This document shows, piece after piece, positions 41,195 through 49,027 of a stretch of DNA of 64,000 nucleotides. The translations under genes were made by a program, and so were the position numbers. The notes beneath the pieces are model-generated. The model saw only the letters and a list, made by a program, of their open reading frames with translations, was not told where the DNA came from and searched no databases. Within the stretch, counting starts at the first letter, position 1. Each line of letters starts with the position of its first letter. Origin of the DNA: Tenggerimyces flavus (GTDB lineage Bacteria; Actinomycetota; Actinomycetes; Propionibacteriales; Actinopolymorphaceae); contig NZ_JAFBCM010000001.1 in assembly GCF_016907715.1 (NCBI RefSeq), forward strand, positions 496,001 to 560,000. The letters are read 5' to 3'.

Positions 41195-41253
41195 TTTTGA
41201 ATGAAGGGCACCTTCATTCAATAGGTTCGAATGAAGGTGCCCTTCATTCAAAA
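41195..41253. terminator. 25-bp perfect inverted repeat after glycosyltransferase gene
   Basis: Arms 41195-41219 and 41229-41253 are exact complements with a 9-nt loop; each arm also contains a small inner hairpin of GAATGAAGG/CCTTCATTC. It begins 4 bp beyond the stop of the minus-strand glycosyltransferase, so it is probably its terminator. The arms start and end with TTTT/AAAA. Confidence 0.7.
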
Positions 41254-41256
41254 CCT

Positions 41257-42660
41257 CTAGGCGATGAGCTTGGCCTTGGAGGGGCGGAAGCGGCGGCGGC
41301 GGCTTTCTCTCGTTGCCGAGGCGGCTCGACGCACCGCTCTGCCGTACACCGTGGTCATCAGCTCGGCGAACTCGTCCGGCGTGTTCGTCCGCGCCAAGTC
41401 GCGTGCAGCCTGTCCGAGAGCCATTCGGCGTTCCGGATCCGTCAGCAGCTCCGTCAAGGCCTGCCCGTACTCAGCAGGATCCGAGCTGGCCAAAACCCCA
41501 GCCGCCGCGATCGGGCTCGAGGCGTGCAGAGCCGGGTCGGCGAGCAACGACGGCAACCCAGCCAGGGCAGCCTCCTGGACCACCAACCCCTGCGTGTCCG
41601 TCATCGACGGGAACGCGAAGACATCCGCGGCCGCGTAGGCGCGTGCCACCTCGTCGGGCGACAGCTGGCCGGTCAGCACGGTCCGCTCGGCGATTCCGGC
41701 CTTGTCGAGCAGGCTCTTGACCCAGCCCTTCTCGTACACAGCGCCGACCATCACCAGGCGCGCGGTCGGCACCTTCTTCAACACGTGGCCGAACGCCTCG
41801 GTCAGGGTGTCGATGCCCTTCTCGCGGTTGACCCGGCCGACGAACAGCACCATTGGTTCGTCCAAGCCCACGCCGTGCTCGTGCCGGAACGCCGAGCGCG
41901 ACGCTGCCGGCACCTCCGGCAGGCCCACGCCAGCGGGTGCGATGTAGATGCGATCCGCCAGCAGTGGCAGGCCGCCGCAGCGGTTCAGGATCGCTGGGGT
42001 CGGGACCAGGACCGCGTCGGCGTCGGCGAAGAGCAGGGCTGTGCCCGTGTCGATGACCGAGCGGCGGCGTTCGTCCTTGTTCGGTTGCTTCTCGTACTTC
42101 AGCTTCGGCGCCGACAGCCGCATCGCGTAGCAGCCCATCACGGCCTTGAGGACCGACGTGGGCAGCCGGTACGCGTCGGCGTACGCGGGCAGATCGGTGT
42201 GGTAGTGCAGCACGAGCGGCAGCCCGAGGCGCCGGGCGGTGAAGATGCCGAGCAACCCAATGGGACCGGGCGTGTGTACGTGGACCACGTTCGGCAGCCA
42301 GTGGGCGATCTTCTCGACGTGCTTGCTCCGCGGCCACTGGGCGATCCGGAACTGCGCGATCCCGATCGGCACCGAGGGGATCTGCAGCAGGTTCTTGTCG
42401 TCCTTGGGCAGATCGGGGTGCCGGGGCACCACGAGCAGGCTGGAGTGACCGAGGGCGTCCATCGCGCCGGCCAGCGTCTGCAGCACCGTGACGATGCCGT
42501 CTCGCCGGGGCAGCCAGGTATCGGAGAAGTGCGCGACACGAAGCGTCGGCGGGGCCTGGGCCGCGACCTCGGCAGGCGCTTGGGTGGTGGATGAGGTGCT
42601 GCGAGCGCCCCTCAGCGGACGTAGCACCCGTCGCGCGCTTTCCAGCGGGCGGATGACCAT
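41257..42660 (-). CDS. Glycosyltransferase family 4 (PimB/MgtA-like)
   Basis: A 467-residue GT-B mannosyl- or glucosyltransferase. A 35-residue N-terminal tail is followed by LRVAHFSDTWLPRRDGIVTV, the family opening, and VVHVHTPGPIGLLGIFTAR. The donor half has MVLFVGRVNREKGIDTLTEA and VFAFPSMTDTQGLVVQEAAL with the E-x7-E site. Such enzymes act on polyprenyl-linked or phosphatidylinositol-type acceptors at the membrane. Unusually, it sits between the thioredoxin gene and the DUF4395-rhodanese operon, flanked by repeats, so it may have been inserted there. Confidence 0.83.
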   Translation of the reverse strand: MVIRPLESARRVLRPLRGARSTSSTTQAPAEVAAQAPPTLRVAHFSDTWLPRRDGIVTVLQTLAGAMDALGHSSLLVVPRHPDLPKDDKNLLQIPSVPIGIAQFRIAQWPRSKHVEKIAHWLPNVVHVHTPGPIGLLGIFTARRLGLPLVLHYHTDLPAYADAYRLPTSVLKAVMGCYAMRLSAPKLKYEKQPNKDERRRSVIDTGTALLFADADAVLVPTPAILNRCGGLPLLADRIYIAPAGVGLPEVPAASRSAFRHEHGVGLDEPMVLFVGRVNREKGIDTLTEAFGHVLKKVPTARLVMVGAVYEKGWVKSLLDKAGIAERTVLTGQLSPDEVARAYAAADVFAFPSMTDTQGLVVQEAALAGLPSLLADPALHASSPIAAAGVLASSDPAEYGQALTELLTDPERRMALGQAARDLARTNTPDEFAELMTTVYGRAVRRAASATRESRRRRFRPSKAKLIA

Positions 42661-42833
42661 GGACCGGCTCCCTATGTCGCCTGTCGGCCTTGTCTAAATG
42701 CATTCCCATCCGGAGCCGTTATGAACTCCGAGCGTCACTCTGGCACGAGTCCGCGTGCATATGGTGGACCAGACCATAGGTCAGACGAAATCGGGGATCC
42801 CCCGGATCCCTGATTCTTTACGTATGACTTTCG

Positions 42834-43283
42834 TCAGGTCAGCGGCTCGACGGCCTCGCCGAGGGCGGCGAGCACGGCCTCCCTGCGTGGGGCCCCGGAG
42901 GCCCGAGCAACCACCTGACCTGCGGCGTTGAGCACCAGAGTGGTCGGCGTACGCATCACGTTGAGGCGGTTGACGAGGTCCAGATGGTGCTCCGCGTCGA
43001 GCTCGACATGAACGACGCCGGGAACGATTTTCGCCACGCTCTGCAACGTCTGACGAGTGGCGCGACAAGGGGCGCAGAACGCCGAGGAGAACTGCAGCAG
43101 CGTCGCCCGCTCCCCCAGCTCATGACCGTCCAGGTCCTGAGCGGAGAGCGTCTCCGCTTGAGCCTTCTCCGGCTCCTCGGCCTTGGCGGCGCCACGGAAC
43201 CACCCGTCGTACCGGCGCTTGAGCAGCCCCGCACCGGTCGCGACGACGAGCGCGACGGCGAGCACGATCAGGCCGGTAGTCAC
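42834..43283 (-). CDS. Membrane-anchored thioredoxin-like protein
   Basis: A 149-residue protein with an N-terminal membrane helix (MTTGLIVLAVALVVATGAGL) and a thioredoxin domain with active site FCAPC (Cys70/Cys73) and a cis-Pro in MRTPTT. It should act as a thiol-disulfide oxidoreductase facing the outside. In other actinomycetes this gene (ThiX-like) lies directly before DUF4395 and the CysA-type rhodanese. GTG 43283 has the -10 box TACCCT (43291-43296, minus strand) 7 nt upstream, a leaderless pattern. Confidence 0.85.
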   Translation of the reverse strand: MTTGLIVLAVALVVATGAGLLKRRYDGWFRGAAKAEEPEKAQAETLSAQDLDGHELGERATLLQFSSAFCAPCRATRQTLQSVAKIVPGVVHVELDAEHHLDLVNRLNVMRTPTTLVLNAAGQVVARASGAPRREAVLAALGEAVEPLT

Positions 43284-43310
43284 GCTTTCGAGGGTACGAC
43301 CCCCACCAAA

Positions 43311-44240
43311 TCACCCATACGAAGCGACCGACTCCACGATCAGGTCGAAGAACCCTTCCACGTCCAGCTCCATCGCCACCTGGGCGTTCGGCTCCAGCCC
43401 GGTCCGGTTGCCGAAGTCGACCACGGTCGCCCCGCGGGTGAACTCCCCCGCGGTCTCCACCGACACGTACGCCGGCACGCACCGCACCAGCGCCGGCGAG
43501 ATCACCCGGGCCAGCGTGATCGGGTCGTGCAGCGGCGGCGCCGGAAAGCCCTCCACAGCCGAGTACGCCGAGGCGAAGAACGTCATCAGCTCCACGCACA
43601 TCGACGCCACCGGCGTCCCCAACGCCTCGAGCCGCGCGACCACCTCGGGCGTCACCAACGCCTGGTGGCTGGTGTTCAGGCCGACCATCGTCACCGGCAG
43701 CCCCGACGCGAAGACGATCGCCGCTGCCTCGGGGTCGACCCAACTATTGAACTCCGCGTACGGCCGCACGTTCCCGCGCCCCGTCGACCCGCCCATCAGC
43801 ACGATCTCGCCGATCCGCGGCAGGACCTCCGGGTACGTCGTGAGCAGCGCCGCGACGTTCGTCAACGGCCCGGTCGGCACCAGCGTCACCGGCGCAGGAT
43901 GCGACAGCAACACCCGCCGCATCAGCTCGACGGCCGGCTCGGACACCACGTCCACCGACGGCGCGGGCCACGAGGGCCCGTCCAATCCGGACTCGCCGTG
44001 GATCTCCGCCGCGACGTGCAGCTCGCCCGAGAGCGGACCCGAGGCACCCACCGCGATCGGCACCGAGATCCCCGCGACCGTGCACACCCGCCGGGCGTTC
44101 AGCGTGCACTTCTCCAACGTCTGGTTGCCCGCGACCGTCGTCAACGCCAGCAGATCGATCGAGGGATGCGAAGCGGCCAACAGGATCGCGATCGCGTCGT
44201 CGTGCCCCGGATCGCAGTCAAGGATGATCGGTGTGCCCAC
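43311..44240 (-). CDS. Nucleoside hydrolase (IunH family)
   Basis: A 309-residue hydrolase that cleaves the N-glycosidic bond of ribonucleosides for salvage. The calcium site D-x-D-x-x-x-D-D is visible as DCDPGHDD (8-15). VTLVPTGPLTNVAALL, MGGSTGRGNVRPYAEFN and the late HDP motif (PLHDPITLA) complete the active site. GTG 44240 is preceded by TAGGGT at 6 nt, suggesting a leaderless transcript. Base preference is not readable. Confidence 0.88.
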   Translation of the reverse strand: MGTPIILDCDPGHDDAIAILLAASHPSIDLLALTTVAGNQTLEKCTLNARRVCTVAGISVPIAVGASGPLSGELHVAAEIHGESGLDGPSWPAPSVDVVSEPAVELMRRVLLSHPAPVTLVPTGPLTNVAALLTTYPEVLPRIGEIVLMGGSTGRGNVRPYAEFNSWVDPEAAAIVFASGLPVTMVGLNTSHQALVTPEVVARLEALGTPVASMCVELMTFFASAYSAVEGFPAPPLHDPITLARVISPALVRCVPAYVSVETAGEFTRGATVVDFGNRTGLEPNAQVAMELDVEGFFDLIVESVASYG

Positions 44241-44261
44241 CCCAGAACCCTAGGCACCCGG

Positions 44262-44966
44262 CTAGGTCTCGATCGTCACCAGCTTCTTGTAGCCGTGCGC
44301 CAGGACCTCGATCCGCCCAATCTGGTCGGCCGGCAGCCAGACGCCACTGGTCCAGCGGACGCCGGCCTTGTACGCGACGCGGTAGCTGCCCGCGTCCCAG
44401 AGCTTGCCGTCCTTGTCGTACACCCGGAGCGCGCAGACCTCGCCCAGCGTCAGGCCCGTGCCCTGCATCTCCAAGCGGAGTTCGGTCCCCCAGGCAACGG
44501 GGTTCATCGTCAACTTCGCGTTGACATTGGTCGTCGCGTTGTCGGCCTGGAACGTCCGCGGTGGCGAGGTGAAGTTGCGGGTCGGTGTCGGCGCGGCCGT
44601 CGTGACGGTGACGATCTTCTCCGGTGCCAGCGCCCGACCGGCAGCCAGTCCGCCAAGCCCCAGGGCCAGCACGGCGACGGACGCCGCGGCGATCATCCAG
44701 CGCGACCGACGGGCCGACCGGGCCCGTTCCGCGCGCGCCGTCTTCAGCACGGCCCGCAAGCCCGTCTCGCTCGGCACCGGCAGGCCGCGCTCGGCCTCCT
44801 CCGGCGTCACGAGGGACAGCAGCTTGGGCAGGCCGGCGATGTCTTCGTACAGGGCTCGACATTCAGCGTGTCCGGCGAGGTGCTCCCGTACGGCCGCCGC
44901 TTCCGTCGGATCGAGCGCCCCGAGAACGTACGCGCCGAGCGCCGCGCGAACCTCCGCGCAGGTCAT
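44262..44966 (-). CDS. Anti-sigma factor, RskA-like
   Basis: A 234-residue membrane regulator. The cytoplasmic part begins MTCAEVRAALGAYVLGALDP and has the zinc-type motif in altered form: H29-x3-H33-x2-C36 plus Cys3, where H-x3-C-x2-C is usual. One transmembrane helix (WMIAAASVAVLALGLGGLAA, about 90-110) leads to an external RskA-like beta domain. It should bind and hold the partner sigma factor until a signal triggers its proteolysis. It overlaps the sigma gene by 4 bp. Confidence 0.85.
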   Translation of the reverse strand: MTCAEVRAALGAYVLGALDPTEAAAVREHLAGHAECRALYEDIAGLPKLLSLVTPEEAERGLPVPSETGLRAVLKTARAERARSARRSRWMIAAASVAVLALGLGGLAAGRALAPEKIVTVTTAAPTPTRNFTSPPRTFQADNATTNVNAKLTMNPVAWGTELRLEMQGTGLTLGEVCALRVYDKDGKLWDAGSYRVAYKAGVRWTSGVWLPADQIGRIEVLAHGYKKLVTIET

Positions 44967-45553
44967 AGCGCCACCTCCGGGGTCATGCCGCGCTCTTCCA
45001 GCAACAGCTTGAGCTGGCGCAGCGCGTAGTACGTACGGGATTTGACTGTTCCGGGCGGTACGCCGAGCACCGACGCCGCCTCCGCGACCGATCGGCCGCG
45101 GTAATACACCTCAACGACTACCTCTCTATGGTGCGGGGCGAGCTCTGCGAGGACTTCCATGACCTCCCAGGCGAGCATCGCCTTGTCTATCTCGTTGCCG
45201 TCGGCCGGGACCACACTCAGCGCGTCCTCCCCGACCTCGTACGGTCGGGCGCGCCGGGCACGTTCCCCATCGACGACGATGTTGCGGGCCACGGTCGCGA
45301 GCCAGACTCGCAACGATCCCCGGGCGGGATCGAGGGACTCCGGATGGCGCCAGGCTCGAAGCAACGTCTCTTGGACAACGTCCTCCGCGCGCTGGCGATC
45401 CCCACGAACCAGCCGGAGTACGTAGCCGAGCAACGGTCCGGCGTGCTCTGTATAGAGCTCCCGGATCAACTCCTCGTCTGCGGTCGCTCCGGACAACGCA
45501 GCCGAACCCACACCTTCCTCACGGTCCCTGGGCCTGTTCGGTTCATCCGGCAC
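44963..45553 (-). CDS. ECF RNA polymerase sigma factor
   Basis: A 196-residue group-4 sigma factor. Region 2 contains YVLRLVRGDRQRAEDVVQET and SLRVWLATVARNIVVD; region 4 contains LAPHHREVVVEVYYRGRSVA and LGVPPGTVKSRTYYALRQL. GTG 45553 is chosen because TACGAT (45561-45566, minus strand) lies exactly 7 nt upstream, a leaderless promoter. It is co-transcribed with its anti-sigma and divergent from a secreted M1 peptidase, which could be in its regulon. Confidence 0.88.
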   Translation of the reverse strand: MPDEPNRPRDREEGVGSAALSGATADEELIRELYTEHAGPLLGYVLRLVRGDRQRAEDVVQETLLRAWRHPESLDPARGSLRVWLATVARNIVVDGERARRARPYEVGEDALSVVPADGNEIDKAMLAWEVMEVLAELAPHHREVVVEVYYRGRSVAEAASVLGVPPGTVKSRTYYALRQLKLLLEERGMTPEVAL

Positions 45554-45560
45554 GCGCCCG

Positions 45561-45588
45561 ATCGTAGGTCCAATCCTCGCTGGATTGG
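45561..45588 (-). promoter_or_regulatory. Sigma-gene promoter with 7-bp inverted repeat
   Basis: The -10 TACGAT is at 45561-45566. CCAATCC (45570-45576) and GGATTGG (45582-45588) form a perfect inverted repeat just upstream, overlapping the -35 position, in the divergent gap before the M1 peptidase. It may be an operator or the sigma-specific promoter element. Confidence 0.45.
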
Positions 45589-45639
45589 CATGATCACCCA
45601 CAGAGATCTGATTGGCTGACGACAACACGGGGGTTTGTG

Positions 45640-47805
45640 ATGTCCAGACGCGCCCTACCCGTGGCCGCGTTTCTCGCCGGTCTGCTGGCCCTTCCGGCCG
45701 GCGCCCAGGCGGGACCGTTCGGGCCCGGCGCTCCAGGGGTCGGCGATCCGTACTACCCGCTCGACGGCAACGGCGGGTACGACGCCCAGCACTACGCGCT
45801 CGACCTGCGCTACACACCGAAGACGGACGTGCTGAACGGCAAGGCGACGATCCGCGCCCGCGCCAAGCAGAACCTGTCCCGGTTCAACCTCGACCTCGAC
45901 GGCCTCACCGTCCGCGCCGTCACGGTGAACGGCAGGCAGGCGAAGTGGACGCGGGCGAACGGCGAGCTGACCATCACGCCGTCCCGCGGCCTGCGTCGCG
46001 GCGTCGGGTTCACGACGGTCGTGACGTACGACGGTGTCCCGATCCCGCCGCCCGACGACCCGCTCGGCGGCAGCGGGTGGGTCGCCACCGACGACGGGGC
46101 ACTGGTCGCCGGCGAGCCGCACGGCGCCTCGACCTGGTTCCCGGTCAACGACCACCCGACAGACAAGGCGTCGTTCACGTTCAGGGTGACCGTCCCCCAG
46201 GGCGTCGAGGCGGTCGCGAACGGCGCGCTCGTCGGCCAGCGGACGAGCAATGGCTGGACGACGTGGACCTGGGACGCGCGCGACCCGATGGCGCCGTACC
46301 TCGCGACCGCGACGATCGGGCAGTTCGACCTGCGCAGCTACCGGAAGAACGGCATCACGTTCTGGGACGCGGTCGACCCGGACCTCTACACACCGCGGCC
46401 GCGAACGGGCAAGCAGTACGCGATCTCCCAGCTCGCCAACCCGTCGTACAAGCGGCTGACGCGCACGATCACCGTCCCCGCGAACGGCGGCAAGCTGTCG
46501 TTCTGGCTGGCCGGCCGAGGCCTCGCGTTCGTCGAAGCCAGGCCCGCGGGCACCGACCAGTGGACGACGCTGCCGGACCTGAACGGCCACACGACCAGCG
46601 AGGACGCGGGATTCTGCGAGTACTACCTCCAGTTCCACCCGTTCCTGAAGCACTACTACAAGCCGCTGGATGAGAACGGCTGCCGGCCGACCGGCAGCAC
46701 CGGCGCGTGGCACTACTGGTTTGGCGACGAGGACCGCTACGTGCCTTGGGCCGTCGACCTGACCCGTTACAAGAAGCGGACCGTCGAGGTCTCGATCGCC
46801 TTGGTGACCGACGAGTTCGAGTCCGGACGGCCCGGCCTGCTCGTGGACGACATCGTCGGTCCCGGCGGCACGGGGACGACCTCGTTCGAGCCCGACAGCA
46901 GCCCGATGGACGGCTGGCGTGCGACCAGCGCGCCGGCGGGCAGCCCGAAGAACAAGAACAACTGGATCGCCGGACCGCGGGCGAAGGCACCGGACGCGGA
47001 GGGCGAGATCTTCCAGCAGTCGTTCGCCCGGCACGGGGAGATCCTGGGCTTCCTCGGCAGCAGGTTCGGGCCGTACCCGTTCCACGTCGGTGGCGGGATC
47101 GTCGACGATCTGTCCTTCGGCTTCTCGCTGGAGAACCAGACCCGGCCCATCTACAGCCCGCGCGCGGCGTTCGAACCAGGCGCGCCGGACGGGTTGCTCG
47201 CGCACGAGCTCGCGCACCAGTGGTTCGGTGACAGTGTCTCGTTGACACGGTGGAAGGACATCTGGCTGAACGAGGGCTTCGCGACGTACGCGCAGTGGAT
47301 GTGGGACGCGCATGACGGCGTCGCGACCGAGGAGGAGACGTTCAAGCTGAACTACGGGTTCGCCGACGGCGACACCGAGTTCTGGAAGCTGAAGATGACC
47401 GACCCGGGCCATGAGGCCTTGTTCGGTTGGCCGATCTACCAGCGCGGCGCGATGGTGCTGCACCGGCTGCGCAAGACGGTCGGCGACGCGACGTTCTTCC
47501 GGATCCTGCGCACGTGGACCAAGCGCAACGCCGACGGCAACGGGACCACGGACGGCTTCCTCCAGCTGTCCGAACGCCTCGCCGGCCGCGACCTGTCGAA
47601 GGCCGTCTGGGACCCGTGGCTGTTCGGGCTGAAGCAGCCGCCGCTGCCGGCTTCCGCGGCGGCGGTGAAGGCGCGCGGCCGGCAGAATCCTCCGCATGGC
47701 GACGACAAGGACATCCGAGGAGACCGCGGCTCTCTACGACCAGGCGCACGAGGCTTCGGACCATCCGCTGATGGCTCAGCTGACGGCGGAGGCCTACGGC
47801 CGTGA
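45640..47805 (+). CDS. Secreted M1 family metallopeptidase with inserted domain
   Basis: An exported zinc aminopeptidase of about 721 residues. The signal peptide is about 1-25 (FLAGLLALPAGAQA). The N-terminal beta domain is followed by an unusual insert, about 285-445, with FEPDSSPMDGWRATSAP and LVDDIV motifs like the jelly-roll (MAM-like) parts of immune inhibitor A proteases. The catalytic domain then has HELAH (522-526) and, 18 residues on, E545 in NEGFATY. Natural family ends fall near LKQPPLP; the frame continues 45 or so low-complexity residues and overlaps the methyltransferase by 110 bp. ATG 45640 follows GGGGG; GTG 45637 is possible. Confidence 0.85.
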   Translation: MSRRALPVAAFLAGLLALPAGAQAGPFGPGAPGVGDPYYPLDGNGGYDAQHYALDLRYTPKTDVLNGKATIRARAKQNLSRFNLDLDGLTVRAVTVNGRQAKWTRANGELTITPSRGLRRGVGFTTVVTYDGVPIPPPDDPLGGSGWVATDDGALVAGEPHGASTWFPVNDHPTDKASFTFRVTVPQGVEAVANGALVGQRTSNGWTTWTWDARDPMAPYLATATIGQFDLRSYRKNGITFWDAVDPDLYTPRPRTGKQYAISQLANPSYKRLTRTITVPANGGKLSFWLAGRGLAFVEARPAGTDQWTTLPDLNGHTTSEDAGFCEYYLQFHPFLKHYYKPLDENGCRPTGSTGAWHYWFGDEDRYVPWAVDLTRYKKRTVEVSIALVTDEFESGRPGLLVDDIVGPGGTGTTSFEPDSSPMDGWRATSAPAGSPKNKNNWIAGPRAKAPDAEGEIFQQSFARHGEILGFLGSRFGPYPFHVGGGIVDDLSFGFSLENQTRPIYSPRAAFEPGAPDGLLAHELAHQWFGDSVSLTRWKDIWLNEGFATYAQWMWDAHDGVATEEETFKLNYGFADGDTEFWKLKMTDPGHEALFGWPIYQRGAMVLHRLRKTVGDATFFRILRTWTKRNADGNGTTDGFLQLSERLAGRDLSKAVWDPWLFGLKQPPLPASAAAVKARGRQNPPHGDDKDIRGDRGSLRPGARGFGPSADGSADGGGLRP

Positions 47806-48472
47806 CTTCCCGGCCGAGGTCGACCCGTACAGCTCGTGTACGTGGTGGACGCTCGGCCAGTACGTCGCCTGGCTGCGGCTCGGGCCGGAGTCGACACTGG
47901 CCGACCTCGGCTGCGGCCGGGGCGGCGTAGGGCTGTGGCTGGCGCGAGCGTTCTCGTGCTCGCTCGTGGGAGTGGACATCAGCCCGGTCGGTGTGGAGAT
48001 CTCGTCGCGGCGAGCGGCGGACTTCGTACCGGCCGGGCTGGCGCGGTTCCAGGTGGGATCGTTCGCCGACACCGGGCTGCCGGACGAGTGCGCGGACGGC
48101 GCGGTGAGCATGGACGCGTTGCCGTTCGCGCCTGATCGGGCGGCCGCATTCGCCGAGGTCCGCCGGATCCTGCGGCCAGGTGGGCGGTTCGCGTTCACCT
48201 GCGCCGAGGACACGATCACTGCGGAGCGGCCGAACGCGATCGAGTCGTGGGAGCCGCTGCTGGTCGAGGCCGGCCTGACCCAGGTCGCGCGGGTGCCCGT
48301 CGAGGGCTGGCTGGAGCAGTGGCTGCGGCTGTTCGAGGTGTGGCTGGCGCACCAGGACGACCTCCGCGCGGCGCTCGGCGACTCCGCCGAGCTGATGATC
48401 CGCGAGGCCCGCGACGGCAACCGCCTGCGCCGCCGTACGCCCGTGCTGCTGGTGGCGGAGAAGCCGGCTTGA
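47696..48472 (+). CDS. SAM-dependent class I methyltransferase
   Basis: A 258-residue methyltransferase. The SAM-binding motif I is LADLGCGRGGVGLWLA (about residues 66-81), motif II lies in LVGVDISPVGVEIS, and GAVSMDALPF and LRPGGRFAFTC are motifs IV-V. The first 60 residues (ALYDQAHEASDHPLMAQLTA) form the usual cap. The start at ATG 47696 lies inside the end of the M1 frame; ATG 47771 is an alternative, still overlapping. Substrate unknown (ubiquinone- or natural-product-type relatives). The gene ends just before the repeat cluster at 48.5 kb. Confidence 0.82.
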   Translation: MATTRTSEETAALYDQAHEASDHPLMAQLTAEAYGRDFPAEVDPYSSCTWWTLGQYVAWLRLGPESTLADLGCGRGGVGLWLARAFSCSLVGVDISPVGVEISSRRAADFVPAGLARFQVGSFADTGLPDECADGAVSMDALPFAPDRAAAFAEVRRILRPGGRFAFTCAEDTITAERPNAIESWEPLLVEAGLTQVARVPVEGWLEQWLRLFEVWLAHQDDLRAALGDSAELMIREARDGNRLRRRTPVLLVAEKPA

Positions 48473-48517
48473 CCGCGGCACCACCACGCTCGGCGGTGTT
48501 GGCGGAGGGGCACCGAT

Positions 48518-48602
48518 GCCGCCTTACCTGGTGAGTGGGTGCTCTACGCGGGGTGTATCCCACGTAGAGCGGCAAATGATCATGTAAACATGATCATTCG
48601 CC
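48518..48602 (-). repeat. Structured palindromic repeat, copy 3, inverted (AATGATCATGT family)
   Basis: On the minus strand the order equals copies 1 and 2: AATGATCATGT/ACATGATCATT hairpin (48575-48585 with 48588-48598), then GCTCTACG/CGTAGAGC hairpin, then ACCCACTCACCAGGTAAGGCGGC-like tail. It directly abuts the 183-bp tandem repeat. Compensating changes keep the stems intact between copies. Confidence 0.75.
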
Positions 48603-48613
48603 GTCGCCGGGGC

Positions 48614-49025
48614 GCCGTGGAGGCCGTCCGCGGCCGACGCGTGCGAGCGGTCGCGATGAGCGCTGATCCGGCTCACGACCGCAACCAGCACGCTCGGCGG
48701 TGGCGGCTTCCGGGGTCCGAGGACGACTCTTCCGGCCGAAGGCCGTCGTCTGGTCACCGCAGGGCCACCCGCCGCCGCCGAGCACCGCGACCCGACGCCG
48801 TGGAGGCCGTCCGCGGCCGACGCGTGCGAGCGGTCGCCATGAGCGCTGATCCGGCTCACGACCGCAACCAGCACGCTCGGCGGTGGCGGCTTCCGGGGTC
48901 CGAGGACGACTCTTCCGGCCGAAGGCCGTCGTCTGGTCACCGCAGGGCCACCCGCCGCCGCCGAGCACCGCGACCCGACGCCGTGGAGGCCGTCCGCGGC
49001 CGACGCGTGCGAGCGGTCGCCATGA
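48614..49025 (+). repeat. 183-bp tandem repeat, two full units and a partial third
   Basis: Units 48614-48796 and 48797-48979 differ at one base (G or C before ATGAG); a partial third runs 48980-49025. 183 is divisible by three, and one frame is open through all units, giving an Arg-rich 61-residue period (ARRWRLPGSEDDSSGRRP; RATRRRRAPRPDAVEAVRGR), each unit with an ATGAG. No ribosome site precedes it. A diverged inverted copy lies at 17875-18020. The near identity points to a recent duplication. Confidence 0.85.
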
Positions 49026-49027
49026 GC

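Noticed and set aside
48614-49025. CRISPR or minisatellite-type protein repeat
   Set aside because: Units are 183 bp with no unique spacers; amplification of a dispersed element explains it better.
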